A DNA stretch of 64,000 nt, from positions 2,136,932 through 2,200,931 of the forward strand of contig NW_003314267.1 of assembly GCF_000143415.4 (NCBI RefSeq), read 5' to 3'. A program made the translations under genes and the position numbers. This DNA is from Selaginella moellendorffii. Its lineage: Eukaryota; Streptophyta; Lycopodiopsida; Selaginellales; Selaginellaceae. The notes beneath the pieces were generated by a model. It was not told the DNA's origin and made no database searches. It saw only the letters and a list, made by a program, of their open reading frames with translations. The stretch's first letter is position 1, and each line of letters starts with the position of its first letter. Positions 11,183 to 23,814 of this stretch are shown in pieces.

Positions 11183-13023
11183 TGTAAGCGACTAATTTTT
11201 TCATTCTACTTTAGTCACTTAACCACACCTTCGACCACTTGGAGGAGTCTCACTCACAACCTCCTTAAGTCCAATTCAGGACTTGGGACTTGCTAGCCCC
11301 AAGAATGGCATCCATGCCACTCAACACTTGCACCTGGTCCAAGTGCTCCACGTGTCCGGTCCCAAGACCGACACCCAAAGGTACCACTGACATCTCGGCC
11401 CGTTACGCTAAGGCCATGCCCATTCACCTTTGCTGCACTAGTGGTCCAATACCACTTGCATCACCATCCCGTCTTTCCAACACTGGGCCATCGGTCCACG
11501 AGTGGTCATCCTAGATCCACTCTTTAGCATCCTTAGGATGCCCACAGACCTGGGGAATCGCCTTCCCCAAAGTCCCTTTGTCAATTCCTACCAAGTCCCT
11601 TTTTGCCCCTGGCCGTGTTTGCCAACACTGCCACTGGATCGAAGCCCACAGGCCCGACCACTAAGACCCATGGTCCTCTGGGACTTCCTCACCACACGAC
11701 TGTGTCCTTGGTCACTACCCCAGAGGACTGCTCCTTTTCCTTTCCACAGTCTAGGCCTTTGGGACAACATTTCGGAACACCGTGGCCTTACGCGAGCCAC
11801 CTGGGTACTCTCCCCGCCTTTCGCCTTTAGGTGCTCTAGCCATGGGCTTAGAGCGAGGTTCCGTTGAGCCACACCTGGTATCCAAGTAGGTAGTGCCACC
11901 CACACTTGGACTGGGAGCATCGGTCAGTCAATCTCCCGGGGGAACTAGAGCCGGCTCTTGAACACTTCACCAAGCTACCCCGCTTGTCGGTCCGTATTCA
12001 CTCTAGTCTTGGACTTCCCAGTGGTCAGTTCGTCACCCAACACTGGGTCTGGCCTTCCTGGGCCAAACTGGCCTTTTCTGGCCAAACTGGCTCCACTGCA
12101 GTCCTCCCCCTTACTATACTTTTGGGGCTCACCAAACCCCCCAGGGTCTGGGAGACGAACGCTTTGGGCTTTCACCCTCTCAGACTCCGGACTCGGACTC
12201 GGACTCGGACTCGGACTCGGACTCGGACTCGGACTCGGACTCGGACTCGGACTCGGACTCGGACTCGGACTCGGACTCGGACTCAGGCTCGGGCTCGATC
12301 TCGGCCTCGGCCTCGGTCTCGGTCTCGGTCCCAATCTCGGTCTCGGTCTCGGTCTTGGTCCCGGTCTCGGTCCCGGTCTCGGTCTCGACTTCGGACTCCA
12401 TCTCGGACTCCATCTCGGACTCCATCTCGGACTCCGTCTCGGGTCCATCTCGGGTCCATCTCGGACTCCATCTCGGACTCCATCTCGGGTCCATCTCGGA
12501 CTCCATCTCGGACTCCATCTCGGGTCCATCTCGGGTCCACCTCGGACTCCATCTCGGACTCCATCTCGGACTCCATCTCGAGTCCATCTCGGACTCCATC
12601 TCGGACTCCATCTCGGGTCCATCTCGGACTCCATCTCGGACTCCACTTCGGACTCCAACTCGGGTCCATCTCGGGTCCACCTCGGACTCCACTTCGGACT
12701 CCAACTCGGGTCCATCTCGGACTCCACTTCGGACTCCAACTCGAGTCCATCTCGGACTCCACTTCGGACTCCAACTCGAGTCCATCTCGGACACTCCCAC
12801 GTGTCATGTGTTGGTCCTTTTGGGTCCCTTTTTGGAGCCTCGCCTTTTGCTCGCTTCGTGCTCGTTCCTCGAGCACTTCGTTGGGAGTTCCACTCCCGCT
12901 CTTGACTTTTCAAGTCGGAGCTTTTGGTCCAAACGTGTTACGCTCGTTTGGCTCTTGCTTCGGCCACTACCATGTGGCGCCCTTCCGGCTCCTCTTTGGG
13001 GCTTAGGGATTTTGTGTCTCACA
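11183..13023 (-). repeat. 5' LTR of the 5263-13023 element
   Basis: 1,841 bp, TG...CA ends. It is followed in the minus direction, after three bases, by the primer-binding site. It would carry the element's promoter; no TATA box was assigned. Confidence 0.93.
12181..12792. repeat. Minisatellite inside the 5' LTR
   Basis: The same tract as in the other LTR but with 15 ACTCGG units (12191-12280) instead of 13. This 12-bp length change arose after insertion, since the two LTRs start identical. Confidence 0.9.
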
Positions 13024-13028
13024 AATAT
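13024..13028. repeat. Target-site duplication AATAT (right copy)
   Basis: Exact match of 5258-5262. It marks the right boundary of the element. The 251 bp from 13029 to the next element are the remaining original sequence, without a gene. Confidence 0.9.
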
Positions 13029-13279
13029 AAGACAAAAGGAAAAACCTCAAAGTCACATTTGGCAAGATTATGTTATAACCAATCTATATTAAGGATGAGG
13101 TCATAAGTTTGACCCAACACAGCTCAAGCTCAAGATCACCCATATGTATAATTAAGTTTTCCTCATCCTATGCCTACACCTATACATCCACCAGTTTTAC
13201 AGTACAACATAAATGTAGATGGCAATGTATTGCAATAAGATAAACTTGAATTTATATTGACCAAAACGGAAAAGATAAT

Positions 13280-14358
13280 TGTCGCGAATGTGACTTCAGG
13301 TATCAAAAGTTATCTGTCGGCCAATTCTTACAGACACTCCTTCCTTACTGCCACGATGGCAGGAGGTCAGTATTGTTAATTCCCTTTATTAGCCCCTCTT
13401 ATTCAAGTGTTAGTAAACTGGGCTTAGCACTTGTACTTAGCCAGATGGACATAAGGTAGGAACTCCTATGTGTTTCTAGCTGCATACTCAGCCTAGCTCT
13501 TAGTTCTCTTTTGCTCTATCTTGCACTGGCTTAACAAAAACCCTCGCGTATTGAGATTGGTCCTTCAATATTGCTAGATGATAACTTACCATGTCTGCCA
13601 AACACCTTTGCTATCATGCCCTTTGTGTTAGTCTCATTTTGGTCCCAAATGTTATTTATGGAAAGTGTCTAGATTTGCTCATTTGGCATATCTATAGAAT
13701 GTAGAGATTGACTTGAACACAATGGTGTTCATCCCGTGTCCAAATTCGCAATCTAACGCCGTTCCATATTTAGTAAGTTTCGAGCTTGTTCCAAAGACTA
13801 ACTCCTGATACTTAGGGGGGGGGCTGTGGGGGTTCTAAATGTATAGTAGGGATAGTGGGTAAGTCGGGCATGGCTGACCAATTTGAGGCATAGTCTAGCT
13901 TCTGCTTGCGTGCTTGTCCTTGTTTTGCGTCTGGCTTGGGTCTAAGCCCAAGCTCCACTCCATGCTAGCTGGTGGAGTACCCATGTCCTCGCGTTAGGCC
14001 ACCAGTATGCTGAAATAGTGCCAGACTCTGTTTGGCTCCGTGCTGGTCATGGCATTGGGATGCTAGATACTTTAGGATTGTTCCAAGTCGTTCCATGCCC
14101 TTGTCCCTTCGCTCCTTGGGCTGTACGCTCAGGAGTTGCTTTCGTGGTTCAATTCCATCACTCCTTGGCTCCATGCTTGGGAGTTTGGCATCGTTCTTTC
14201 GTTCAGTGCCCTAAGGCCTGAAAACTTGGGTTGCACATCACTGTCCTTTGGACACGTGACATTTGTCACGTGGCACAAAGAGGGTTTAGATTCCGCTTCG
14301 TGGTGTTATCCTATGGTAAATCACCATAGGATAAAGAGTCAAAACCACGTGCGCTACA
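13280..14358 (+). repeat. 5' LTR of the second element
   Basis: 1,079 bp, TGTCGCGAATG...GCGCTACA. Matches 18911-21567 with many substitutions and small indels once the nested LTR is removed. Near its end (about 14307-14332) is a short inverted repeat, TTATCCTATGGTA facing TACCATAGGATAA-like sequence, which is conserved in the other LTR. Confidence 0.88.
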
Positions 14359-14360
14359 TT

Positions 14361-14371
14361 TGGTATCAGAG
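14361..14371 (+). other. Primer-binding site of the second element
   Basis: TGGTATCAGAG, two bases inside the 5' LTR, matching the initiator tRNA-Met PBS over 11 bases. Confidence 0.85.
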
Positions 14372-17300
14372 AATGAGTCTCAGCGAGTACTATCTAATGA
14401 GATTGGGCAACCAGTCTCGTTGCATACGCAGAGATGAAAACGATGATTTGAGTGGGTACACGTTTGGGTGCAAAAACTTTGTATTGGTTCCTTGGGTTTG
14501 GATTGTGGTTACCTTTTTGTACCATAATAATGTGAGCTTGCTCTTGGGCTCATAAGAAGGATTGCGTTGTTTTGTTCGCACGGATGATTCGCAACGAGGT
14601 GTGATTTATTGCCTGTGTTCACATTATGCAATCAAGAGTCCCTATCTTGGTGCATGTTGGAAATGATGGTCTTACAAGTAGTGAGTTGTGGGATGGATAG
14701 CGGTGAAACACTAAACCATTTTGTCTAGACTTGCTATTGAAAGACTTGGGTTACAATGCTCAATTCTTTTCCAGGGAACTTTGCTATTGCTCCTTGAGTA
14801 GCTTGGTGTTGGATTAGTTTTGAGTTTGGTCAGAAAGAGAGTGGTATGAATTTGTCCATGTTGTGAACAAAAGTTAGTGGTGTTGGGTGTTAAAGTTTCT
14901 ATTGGTGGGGTATGGCATTTATGTTGTATTTTATCGAATTGACTTGACACTTGATACTCACGTAAACCTTTGTAGTAGTGATATGGGCATTGCTCATAGT
15001 GTTACTCAATTGATGATCAAGTCATTGTGCTACTTATATTATATCCATGTGATAATGAGTAATGTGTGTACAAAGTTGCTTGGTTAAACGATGATCAACC
15101 CCAAAGTGGTTGATGGTAAAGCTACTCTACTTGCATGAAGTAGCATTGTAATAGCTTTGACTAGATTCTCAATAGTGGTCCATTATGGTAAGTTTAAGTT
15201 GGTTCCTTGTTCCTTGAAGGCTTTGCCCATAAGGTGTTATGAAGGGTTATAACATTCACTTGCTATGGCTTATTAGTTTATCTGTTAGCACTTGGAGTAG
15301 GTTGTTGGATGGAAAAAATGTGTAGTTGGGGCATTGACATCACTAACACTTGTGTTAGTGGAAGTGGCATTATTATTTCGAGTGATGAGGAATTTTCCTT
15401 GGACCTTGATTTTTTATGTCATTTTTCTTGTTAGTGTTTTGGCTTCACATTGGGTCTTGAATGTGATTGAAAAAGAGTGTTAGTGCAATGTGGATATCCG
15501 AAGATGTGGTCTTCGTGTTCAAGTCTTGGAAGTTCATTTTGCACTTTGCGGATGTCCGTGTTGGATATCGGTTAAATGGGCAAAGATGTTCGATGCTTAA
15601 GCATATCGTTGGATTATGAGAATCTGTGTTGAGGTGAATCTATGTGAAGTTGTTAGTAGGAGGAGTTGGTTGAGTCTTGAAAATTTGCATTCTTGGACTG
15701 AGAGTCATTCTTTCTTTAGGATGGAAAATTTTCCACAAATTTTTTTAGATTTTTCCAATGGCTGATCTATTAATCACTTTGCTTGAAAACCATTCTATTT
15801 TCGTAAGCCAGTACAAAGTAGTGAAAGGGTTAGAGTTGACTTTAGTTAGTTTAAACCTTAGTAAGTAGTTTGTATGATGTGGCCTGAAAGGGATGCTGAC
15901 TTTTGGGGCTAAGGCAATTGAGTTGGATAGAGTCTAAAGTTGGTGTAGAAAAGTGGCCGTTGCGCTTTTTTAAGAAAGGTGATCCTTATGCCTTTTTTCT
16001 ATAGTGTTATGCTTGGTGGCAGGTTGTATTTTGCATTTCGTTAAGACTCTATGAGAGTAGTGAGCTCTCACTGATCTTGATTTAGTCTTGGTAGCCTTGT
16101 GCCTTGGTTGAGGATGGTGATGTCCAACTTAGTTGTTGGAGTTTGAGATGTCAGTACCCATACTATAGCTTTGTTTATAAGAAGGTTGTGTACCAATATG
16201 AATCCATCTCATGGTCTTCATTTTAGTTTTGACTAAGTGTTGATCATGCATAGCTAACCTCTTCAAAGTATGCTCAGAGCTGTTGGCTAAATGCATTTGT
16301 GAGCTTATCGCAGTTGAGTTGGATTTGAGTGGTCATTTAATTTGTGCTTGTCCATGAACCTTTATCTCGTATCTAGGGTATTACGTTTATGTTGGCCAAG
16401 CATATAACTTAGTGGCATAGGTTCTTATGAAGGTAAGTTGAAAAGTGATTGTTGGTTGCTTTGCGACTAGTGATTGCTTGTAGACTTCATCGAGAACTGT
16501 TAACATTTGCTTCACTCGATGAAGATTTAATAGTGGTGGGCTTGCCTTACCGGATGGTGTTGCGGAGGATTGTGTTATTAGACTTGTATGGTTTTTCCAT
16601 GTTAACATAATAACTCTACCTTTGTCAATATCACTTGGTTGTGTTTAGTTCATAGTGTTGGATTTCATTGAGTCTTGGATGTGGTGATTCATTCCTTGAT
16701 AAAGTGTTATCTATGGCTGAGTATTGTTGAAGAACTAATCTTGGATACTGAGTAAGGTATTTTCGACTTTGGTTAGTTTGGTTGCTAAAAAGCTTTAAGT
16801 GGTGATTCACTAATGCTTTCTTCTAACTTTGTTATGGTGTTGATGGCATTGAAGTGATGCCTTGTTATTAACATTATTGATGTTGAGATTTAAGTGAAAT
16901 GAGATATCTCTCCGAAAAATTGATGTCGAGTTTCATTAGTCTTGATAAAGATAGTGTTGATGATTTGGCTTTAGCTTTGTGTTGTTGGCATTCGTGCATT
17001 TGCTAGTGAGCAACTATATTAACGTTCAAATGAACTAAGTGGCAAGTTTGAGTTAGTTGTGTTCTAAACACGATTGTTTAGTACGGGTTGAGCTTTGAGC
17101 TTTTTCCTTGAAAAGTGATTCAGTCATGGACTATGCTAGCTTTACAAGATGAAGAATTAGTGATTGGTATTGAAGTGATTGAATCCTTATTGGATTTGAG
17201 TTAGAATATATTGATTATTGATGATTCTTCTTGTGCTTGTTATGAAGTGAGTTATGTCTTGCTGGATGGATTCATGGAGGATCAATTAGATGATCACTTG

Positions 17301-18898
17301 TTGAGCATAACTTCATCATGCTTCGCTTTTGGATTGATGCAAACATGCTCTTCATTAGCTTTGCATTATAAAGTTTAGTTTATGAATGTGTTGAGGAGAA
17401 GATTAATGGTTGTACCATAATTTCTTCTTTAACATTGAAGTTAGCTTAGACTCGTGATCATTATTATGCAAGACTTCGCTATAGGCTTCTTTAAACTTTT
17501 GGTTCCTTGAGTTTTCATGCTCATTGTTCTATTTGCTAGAAGTTGTTAGAAAAGGCATTTCAGCTTACTAGTTTCGATATTGAAATTAGCATTTGCATCT
17601 GGCAATCATTGATGATGATTGACTATTATCTAGAGTAGTTGATTATCCTTATCAAAGGTTTTATTTGATTATTGTTGATATAGACTGATTTGCCGTTCTT
17701 TGGGATGGTAGATACTTTCTTCGACGATGATTATACATCTCTTTATTGATGGGATGATTAATGATCTTTCTTGATAGTTAGTTATTCTCTTTGATGGTTT
17801 ATGGTTTTTCACAATACCACATGTTCTTTGTGGTTTGCTCTGGATTGGTTTATTGGGTTTGAGACATCAATAGGATGTTGCTAGCACTTGCTTAGACAAC
17901 TTTAGTTCCTTAGTATTATTGACTAAGATCTATTTTGATTGACTGGTGCAATAGTTGGCATGAACGAATGTTGTTGGTTCTACTACATTCATTCTATTCT
18001 GTTAATTGTTGCTAAGGTTAGTTTTGATAAATTTGGATGTTATTACTTTCGAGTGATATATTTGCAAGTATTGTGCTTGCCAGTCAATGATAATTTGTGT
18101 TCTTTGAGTTATCTTTTGTAAGTTGTTTGGCATTTTGTCGGCAATCTTCGAGAGTTAAGTTTTTTCATCGAGTTTACTTGATCATATACTTGCTATTGAA
18201 TTTTGTTAGATGGTGAGTCTTGTGTTTACCACTTATGATAATCTTGGTGGTTCCTATATTGTAATATTGGTTTATTGGATGATAACTTACTTGGAATTCT
18301 TTTGTGTTCTAATCTAAGTTTTATTCACTGATAATTAAATCTCTAAGATATCTTGTCTATGACTTTGATATATTGATCTTTGAATTTGGGCTAGTATAGG
18401 CAGACTGGCTTCAGCACTTCGTGTGCATGGTGAAATCTCTAGTCATGGGGTAGCTACTGTCGACTGGTCACATAACCCGCCTCTTTGTCGATGTTCCTTA
18501 TTTTGTTAAAAGGGCGTGATCGTGTAAACAATTCTAACTTCTTGTTTATAGTAGTCTATCTAAACCTTACCGACGGATTTGGTTTCTTTGCTCAGGAGGG
18601 TTGGGGCCTCTGGCTTTTCTCTCTATGTCCTTGCGGGCAGGGTATATCACACTTTCATAAGCTGGGTGACACCCAGAGCAGCAAGGGTGGTTAACTCTGT
18701 TGGTCATTTCCTTGTCGGCAACGGCCGGAAGGTGTCTGAGTTGGTAGTGCATCTGCATTAGACAAAGAGGTTGCCCCCTAACTCATTTAAGTTGGTGCAT
18801 TTCTCATATAGTGTGAATTCTGTGAACTTTTTTTGGAGTTGTTTCCTTGGCGGTATTCTAGACTCGAGTATACATCGACGAGGACGTCGATCTTCCCT

Positions 18899-18910
18899 AG
18901 GGGGGGAGAG
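18899..18910 (+). other. Polypurine tract of the second element
   Basis: AGGGGGGGAGAG immediately before the TG of the 3' LTR, the expected plus-strand primer site. Confidence 0.85.
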
Positions 18911-21567
18911 TGTTGTGAATGTGACTTCGGGTATCGAAAGTTACCTGTCGACTAGTCTTTACAGACACTCTTTCCTTACTGCCACGATGGTAGGAGGTCA
19001 GTATTGCTAGTTCCCTTTATCAGCCCCTCTTGTTCAAGTGTTAGTAAATTGGGCTTAGCACCTGTACTTAGCCAGATGGACATAAGGTAGGAACTCCTAT
19101 GTGTTTCTAGCTGAGCATACTTGGCTTGGCTCTTAGTTCTCTTTTGCTCTGTCTTGCATTGGCTTGACAAAAATCCCCGTGTATTGAGATTGGTCCCTTA
19201 ATATCACTGGATGATAGCTTACCATGTCTGCCAAACACCCTTGCTATCATGCCTTTTGTGTTAGTCTTATTTTGGTCCCAAATGCTATTTATGGAAAGTG
19301 TTTAGATTTGCTCATTTGGCATATTTATGGAATGTATGGTGTTCGTCCCGTGTCCAAATTTGCAATCTAGTGCTATTCTATATTTAGTAAGTTTTGAGCT
19401 TGTCCCAGAGACTAACTCCTGATACTAAGGGAGGCTTGGGGTGAAAGCCCAAAGCATGTGTTTGTGAGACACAAATCCCTAAGCCCCAAAATGGAGCCGA
19501 AAGGGTGCCACGTGGTAGTGGCTGAAGCGAATGCCAAACGAGCGTAACACGTTTGGACTAAAAGTTCTGACTTGAAAGGTCAAGAGCGGGAGTGGAACTC
19601 ATAATGAAATGCTCAAGGAACAAGCACAAAGCGAGCAATAAGTGAGTCTCTAAAAAAGGGACACAAGAGGACTAACATATGACACGTGGAGGAGTCCGAG
19701 ATGGGCCCGAAATAGAGTCTGAGATGGACCAGAGATGGAGTTCGAGATGGAGTCTGAGATGGACCTGAGATGGAGTCTGAGATGGACCTGAGATGGAGTC
19801 TGAGATGGAGTCCGAGATGGACCCAAGATGGACCCAAGATGGAGTCCGAGAAGGACTCGAGATGGAGTCCAAAGTCAAGACCGAGACCGAGACCAGGACC
19901 GAGACCGAGACCGAGCCTAAGCCCGAGTCTGAGTCCAAGTCCGAGTCTAAGTCCAAGTCCGAGTCTAAGTTCGAGTTCGAGTCTGAGAGGATGAAAGCCC
20001 AAAGCGTTCGTCTCCCAGACCTTGGAGGGTTTGGTGAGCTCTAAAAGTATAGTAGGGGGGAGGACTCCAATGGAGCCAATTTGGCCAGGAAAGTCCAGTT
20101 TGGTCCAGGAAGGCTGTACCTAGGTGTTGGGTGATGGGATAACCATTGGGAGGTCCAAGGCTAGAGTGAATATGGACTGTCAAACAGGTAGCTTGGTGAA
20201 GTGTTCAAGAGCTGGCTCTAGTTCCCTCGGGAGATCAAATGGTCGATGCTCCTAGTCCAAGTGTGGTGGCACTACCTACTTGGATATTTGGCATAGCTCA
20301 ATGGAACCTTGCTCTAAGCCCATGGCTAGAGCACCCAAAGGCGGAAAGTGGGGAGAGTACCCACGAGGCTCACATAAAGCCACGGTGTTCCGAAATGTTG
20401 TCCCAAAGTCCCAAATTGTAGAATGGAAGAGGAGTAGTTCTCTAGTGTGGTGACCAAGGATACGGTCATGTGGTGAGAAAGTCCCAGAGGATAATGGGAC
20501 TTAGTGGTCGGGCCTGTGGGCCTTGTCCCAGTGGCAAAGTAGGCAAACTCGGCCATAGACAAAAAAGGGACTTGGTGGGGACTGTGAAAGGGATATTAGG
20601 GAAGGCAGTTCCCCCTGTCTGTGGGCATCTGAAGGATGTTAAAGAGTGGATTTTGGATGGTCACTCTTGGACGGATGGCTCAGTCGTTGAGAGACGGGAT
20701 TGCGATGCAGGTGGTGCTAGACCACTGGTGGTACCAAGGTGAATGGGCATGGCCTTAGTGTAATGGGCTGGTATGTCGGTGGTACCTTGAGGTGTCGATT
20801 TTGGGACTGGACAAGTGGAGCACTTGGACCAAGTGCAAAAGATGAGTGGTATGGATGCCATTCTTGGGGCTAGCAAGTCCTAAGTCTTGAATTGGACTTA
20901 AGGAGGTTGTGAATGAGACTCCTCCAAGTAGTCGGAGGTGTGGTTATGTGATTAAAGTAGGATGGAAAAATTAGTCGCTTACAGTGTTCCTCAAGGGGGG
21001 GCGGGAGGGGGCGGGGGGGGGTTCCAAATGTATAGTAGGGATAATGGGTAGGTCGGGCATGGCCGACCAACCTGAGGCATAGTCTAGCTCTTGCTTGCGT
21101 GCTTGTCTTTGTTCTGTGTCCAGCTTGGGTCTAAGCCCAAGCTCCACTCCATGCTAGCTGGTGGAGTACCCATGTCTTTGCGTTAGGCCACCGATATGCT
21201 GAAATAGTGCCAGACTCTGTTTAGCTCTGTTTTGAGTGTTGGTCATGGCATTGGGATGCTAAATACTCTAGGACTGTTCCAAGTCGCTCCATGCCCCTGT
21301 CCCTTCGTTCCTTGGGCTGTATGCTCTGGAGTTGCTTTGTGATTTGGTTCCATCACTCCTTGGCTCCATGCTTGGGAGTTTGGTACCGTTCCTTTGTTTA
21401 GTGGCCCAAGGCCCTGAAACTTGGGTTCCACACCATTGTCCTTTGGACATATAGTATGTGACATGTGGCATTTGTCACGTGGCACAAAGAGGGTTTAAGT
21501 TTCGCTTCGTGGTGTTATCCTATGGTAAATCACCATAGGATAAAGGGTCAAAACCACATGCGCTACA
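18911..21567 (+). repeat. 3' LTR of the second element, split by a solo LTR
   Basis: The two LTR parts are 18911-19462 and 20984-21567; 20984-20988 is the duplicated target. Without the insert the LTR is about 1.13 kb, against 1.08 kb for the 5' LTR. It ends CGCTACA, followed by the target duplication ATAAT. Confidence 0.87.
19463..20983 (+). mobile_element. Solo LTR of the first element family
   Basis: Starts TGTGAGACAC and ends CGCTTACA, matching the reverse complement of the 5263-7091 LTR throughout but with many substitutions and a much shorter minisatellite (about 19690-19985). It is flanked by a perfect 5-bp duplication GTGTT (19458-19462 and 20984-20988). Only one LTR remains, so an element inserted into the neighbour's 3' LTR and was later reduced by LTR-LTR recombination. 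Its sense orientation is plus, opposite to the complete copy. Confidence 0.9.
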
Positions 21568-22877
21568 ATAATAAAGGAGCTCTTCTGATAAAATTGAGCT
21601 TGGAAAGTGAACACTAGATGAACTGGTGTAAAGTGAACCTTTTGATGAAAGATGAAGAGAGGGGTCATTAACTTATTCACGCAAGATCCCTCCATTACTT
21701 CTACAACTCCTCATTTCTAAATCTCAATGTCAAAACCTTTCACTGCAACAACATTAACAAAACAATATTGACATTAAAAATGTCAATCCGGTAAATGTTG
21801 ATAATGTTAATATATGTTTATTACACACCTAACAACGAATATCATGGCCACAACCACGTTTTTGTCTAGTGTCAACCTCCATTGGAACTAGATCATTTCT
21901 CATGGGAAGTGGAGATGAAGCATGTGCAACTATAAGTGGGAAAGGTGATGTTATATAGTATGATATCAGTTTAAAAGCATTGTCAAGAGTGGTTTGGGCA
22001 ATTGCCTGTACATATCTCATAAAATTTTGACATAGTGTTGACCACAACATACCTAACTTGATACACTGACATATTCAGCTCCACATGAAGCAAGAGAATT
22101 CAAAAGTGAACACAAAATTGTATAATTGATTTAGATGATACTTGATATAAATGATGTAATTGCTAGAAGATATCATCACAGTCATCAGCATGTCTAAATG
22201 TGCATTTGAAAATATCCAAGATAACACTTTAATCTATATGATTGTACCACTGCAATACCATGGGAAACTCATATAGACACTAGCAAGAATGATAAATAAC
22301 AATCATTGTAAAGTGATTGAACCAATAATACATATAATCCCTAAGATTCCTATAGAAGAAATTTAGCTGAACATGAATATTGGTAGTAAGAACAAGACAC
22401 CACATGTTATGAATACCACTATTAATTAAATTTGATTGGTCAATTACAATTGCATAGTATTGAGTAACTATACCAATTGTTGCACTAGCATTAGAGGAGT
22501 ATGCTAAAATGGAGAAACAAAAAAGAAGTATTGAAAAAGTTATAAGAATAAAGATATCTACACAATGCAAAAGTTAAATCTAAAATAAATGTAAAAACTA
22601 TATTTAAAACAAATTTAAACATCTCAATTCCACCAATAAAACCCTAATTTATATATAAGAGCGAATGGTTTTAATTTTAATTGAAACTAATCTGATGGTT
22701 ATCAAAATTTGATTAAAACCAATCTGATAAGTATCAAGATTCTATTACACTAATGATAATATGGCATTGTAACTATATCACTAATGATAATAAACAATAA
22801 TATATTTATTTGAGACAATTATTTAAAAATCATGACTAGACCATCCAAATAAGTATATAATGGTTAACTTTGAACTA
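21568..22877. other. AT-rich intergenic DNA between the retroelements and the gene cluster
   Basis: AT-rich with scattered short open frames that match nothing I know. A minus-strand frame at 21829-22050 ends in a short basic stretch but has no recognisable domain. It probably includes the 3' flank of the PPR gene at 22878. Confidence 0.5.
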
Positions 22878-23665
22878 TCAATACAGATATTCACCTCTAA
22901 CAAAGGTTGTAACATACGAGGGCCTTACCCGGTTACACCGAGGCACAGGTTGCGAGCACGGGGGTACACCGTCGCGGCCAAAAGTCTTCTCCACGTAAAC
23001 CTTGAGCTCCTTCTCGATTTTCGCCGACAGCTCGAACTGATCCTGCTTGTTGAGGCAATTGATAATGGTCCTGTAGGTGCGAACGTTGGGGGGAGCCTCC
23101 GAGTCCTTCATCATCTCGAACACCTTGAGCGCATCTCGGAAACGCCCCGACCCAACGAAGATGTCGATCACTTCCGTGAACATGGCAATGTGAGGCTCGG
23201 CTTTCTCTTGCTTGATCGTTTCGAAGAGCGAGTAGACGCCTTCGACCCTCCCGTTCCTAGCGAGAGACTTGAGCATGTCTCGGTAGAGTGGAACGCTGGG
23301 TTTGTACCAGACTTCCTTGCGTGCTCTCTCAAAAACCTGTAACACCATCTAGATCAACGCCAAGAAGAGAGAACGAGAAAACAAGGACTTACTTGGAAAG
23401 CTAGATCCACTTCGTCGTGTCGCTGGAGCGCATGTAGCAGCGCCAATAGATCCAACTTGACAAGCCGGCCGACTTTGGAAGCGAGCACCTCTTGGAGCGC
23501 TTTTGAATCTCGCTTGGCCAGTTTCAAAGCTGCCGCGGCTTGCAACGCCTCGGAGCCGAGATCTTTCTTCCCTCTCCACAGAGGGGCTCGTAGCAGCGAT
23601 CTCTGTGAAAATGTAGCATACCCAGATACCTGTGCTTTGCTCCCAGCAATGATCTTGGGGAGCAT
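22878..23665 (-). CDS. THA8-like pentatricopeptide repeat protein
   Basis: Two exons, 23665-23393 and 23336-22878, joined across a 56-nt intron (AA|GTAAGT...TTACAG|GT); 243 residues. Residues about 30-95 (LWRGKKDLGSEALQAAAALK and a helix pair ending VDLAFQ) and the following VFERARKEVWYKPSVPLYRD are typical of the short THA8-like PPR proteins of plants. Two or three PPR motifs follow. Arabidopsis THA8 aids splicing of chloroplast group II introns; other members go to mitochondria. The N-terminus (MLPKIIAGSKAQVSGYATFS) is Ser/Thr-rich and basic, fitting an organellar transit peptide. The C-terminal 25 residues are not conserved to my eye and could reflect a missed last intron. It lies 149 bp downstream of LHP1 on the same strand. 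Confidence 0.82.
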
Positions 23666-23814
23666 CCCGTGAAACCCTAGTAGAAACTCTCTGGTGTGAG
23701 AGGGGGAAAAAAGGACTATACATTCGATAAGTTAGTACAATTGGAAACCGAGCAAAGCTCACCCTGGAGCAGACAAAATGCGTTTTTCTTCTTGGTTCTA
23801 GAAAAGGAGACCCT

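Larger units (their letters stand above)
5263..13023 (-). mobile_element. Complete non-autonomous (LARD-like) LTR retrotransposon
   Basis: Two near-identical direct repeats (5263-7091 and 11183-13023) enclose 4,091 bp of internal DNA. The LTRs begin TG and end CA in either reading. The 5-bp target duplication AATAT lies at 5258-5262 and 13024-13028. The primer-binding site for initiator tRNA-Met lies on the minus strand next to the right-hand LTR, so the element reads right to left: 5' LTR 11183-13023, 3' LTR 5263-7091. The internal part has no long open frame on either strand and nothing like gag, protease, RT, RNase H or integrase, so it must be mobilised in trans. Apart from a change of two repeat units, I see only three substitutions between the LTRs, all C/T, so the insertion is recent. 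It may derive from a Ty3-type parent, but this is inference. Confidence 0.92.
14359..18910 (+). other. Non-coding interior of the second element
   Basis: T- and G-rich sequence with frequent stops in every frame. No open frame above about 75 codons lies wholly inside. I could not recognise any protein domain or internal repeat family. Confidence 0.7.
13280..21567 (+). mobile_element. Second non-coding LTR retrotransposon with nested solo LTR
   Basis: LTRs at 13280-14358 and 18911-21567, the latter interrupted by a 1,521-bp solo LTR plus its target duplication. The 5-bp duplication ATAAT lies at 13275-13279 and 21568-21572. The PBS is at 14361 and a polypurine tract at 18899-18910. The interior (14359-18910, about 4.55 kb) is full of stops in all frames and has no recognisable gag-pol, so it too looks like a LARD-type or thoroughly decayed element. 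The bases before the 3' LTR (GACGAGGACGTCGATC, then a G-run) resemble the 3' end of Ty3/gypsy chromovirus-type elements; this comparison is from memory. Its LTRs differ far more than those of the first element, so it is older. Confidence 0.88.

Noticed and set aside
22280-22570. Possible membrane protein on the minus strand
   Set aside because: Hydrophobic residues reflect AT-rich codons; no splice chain or family match.
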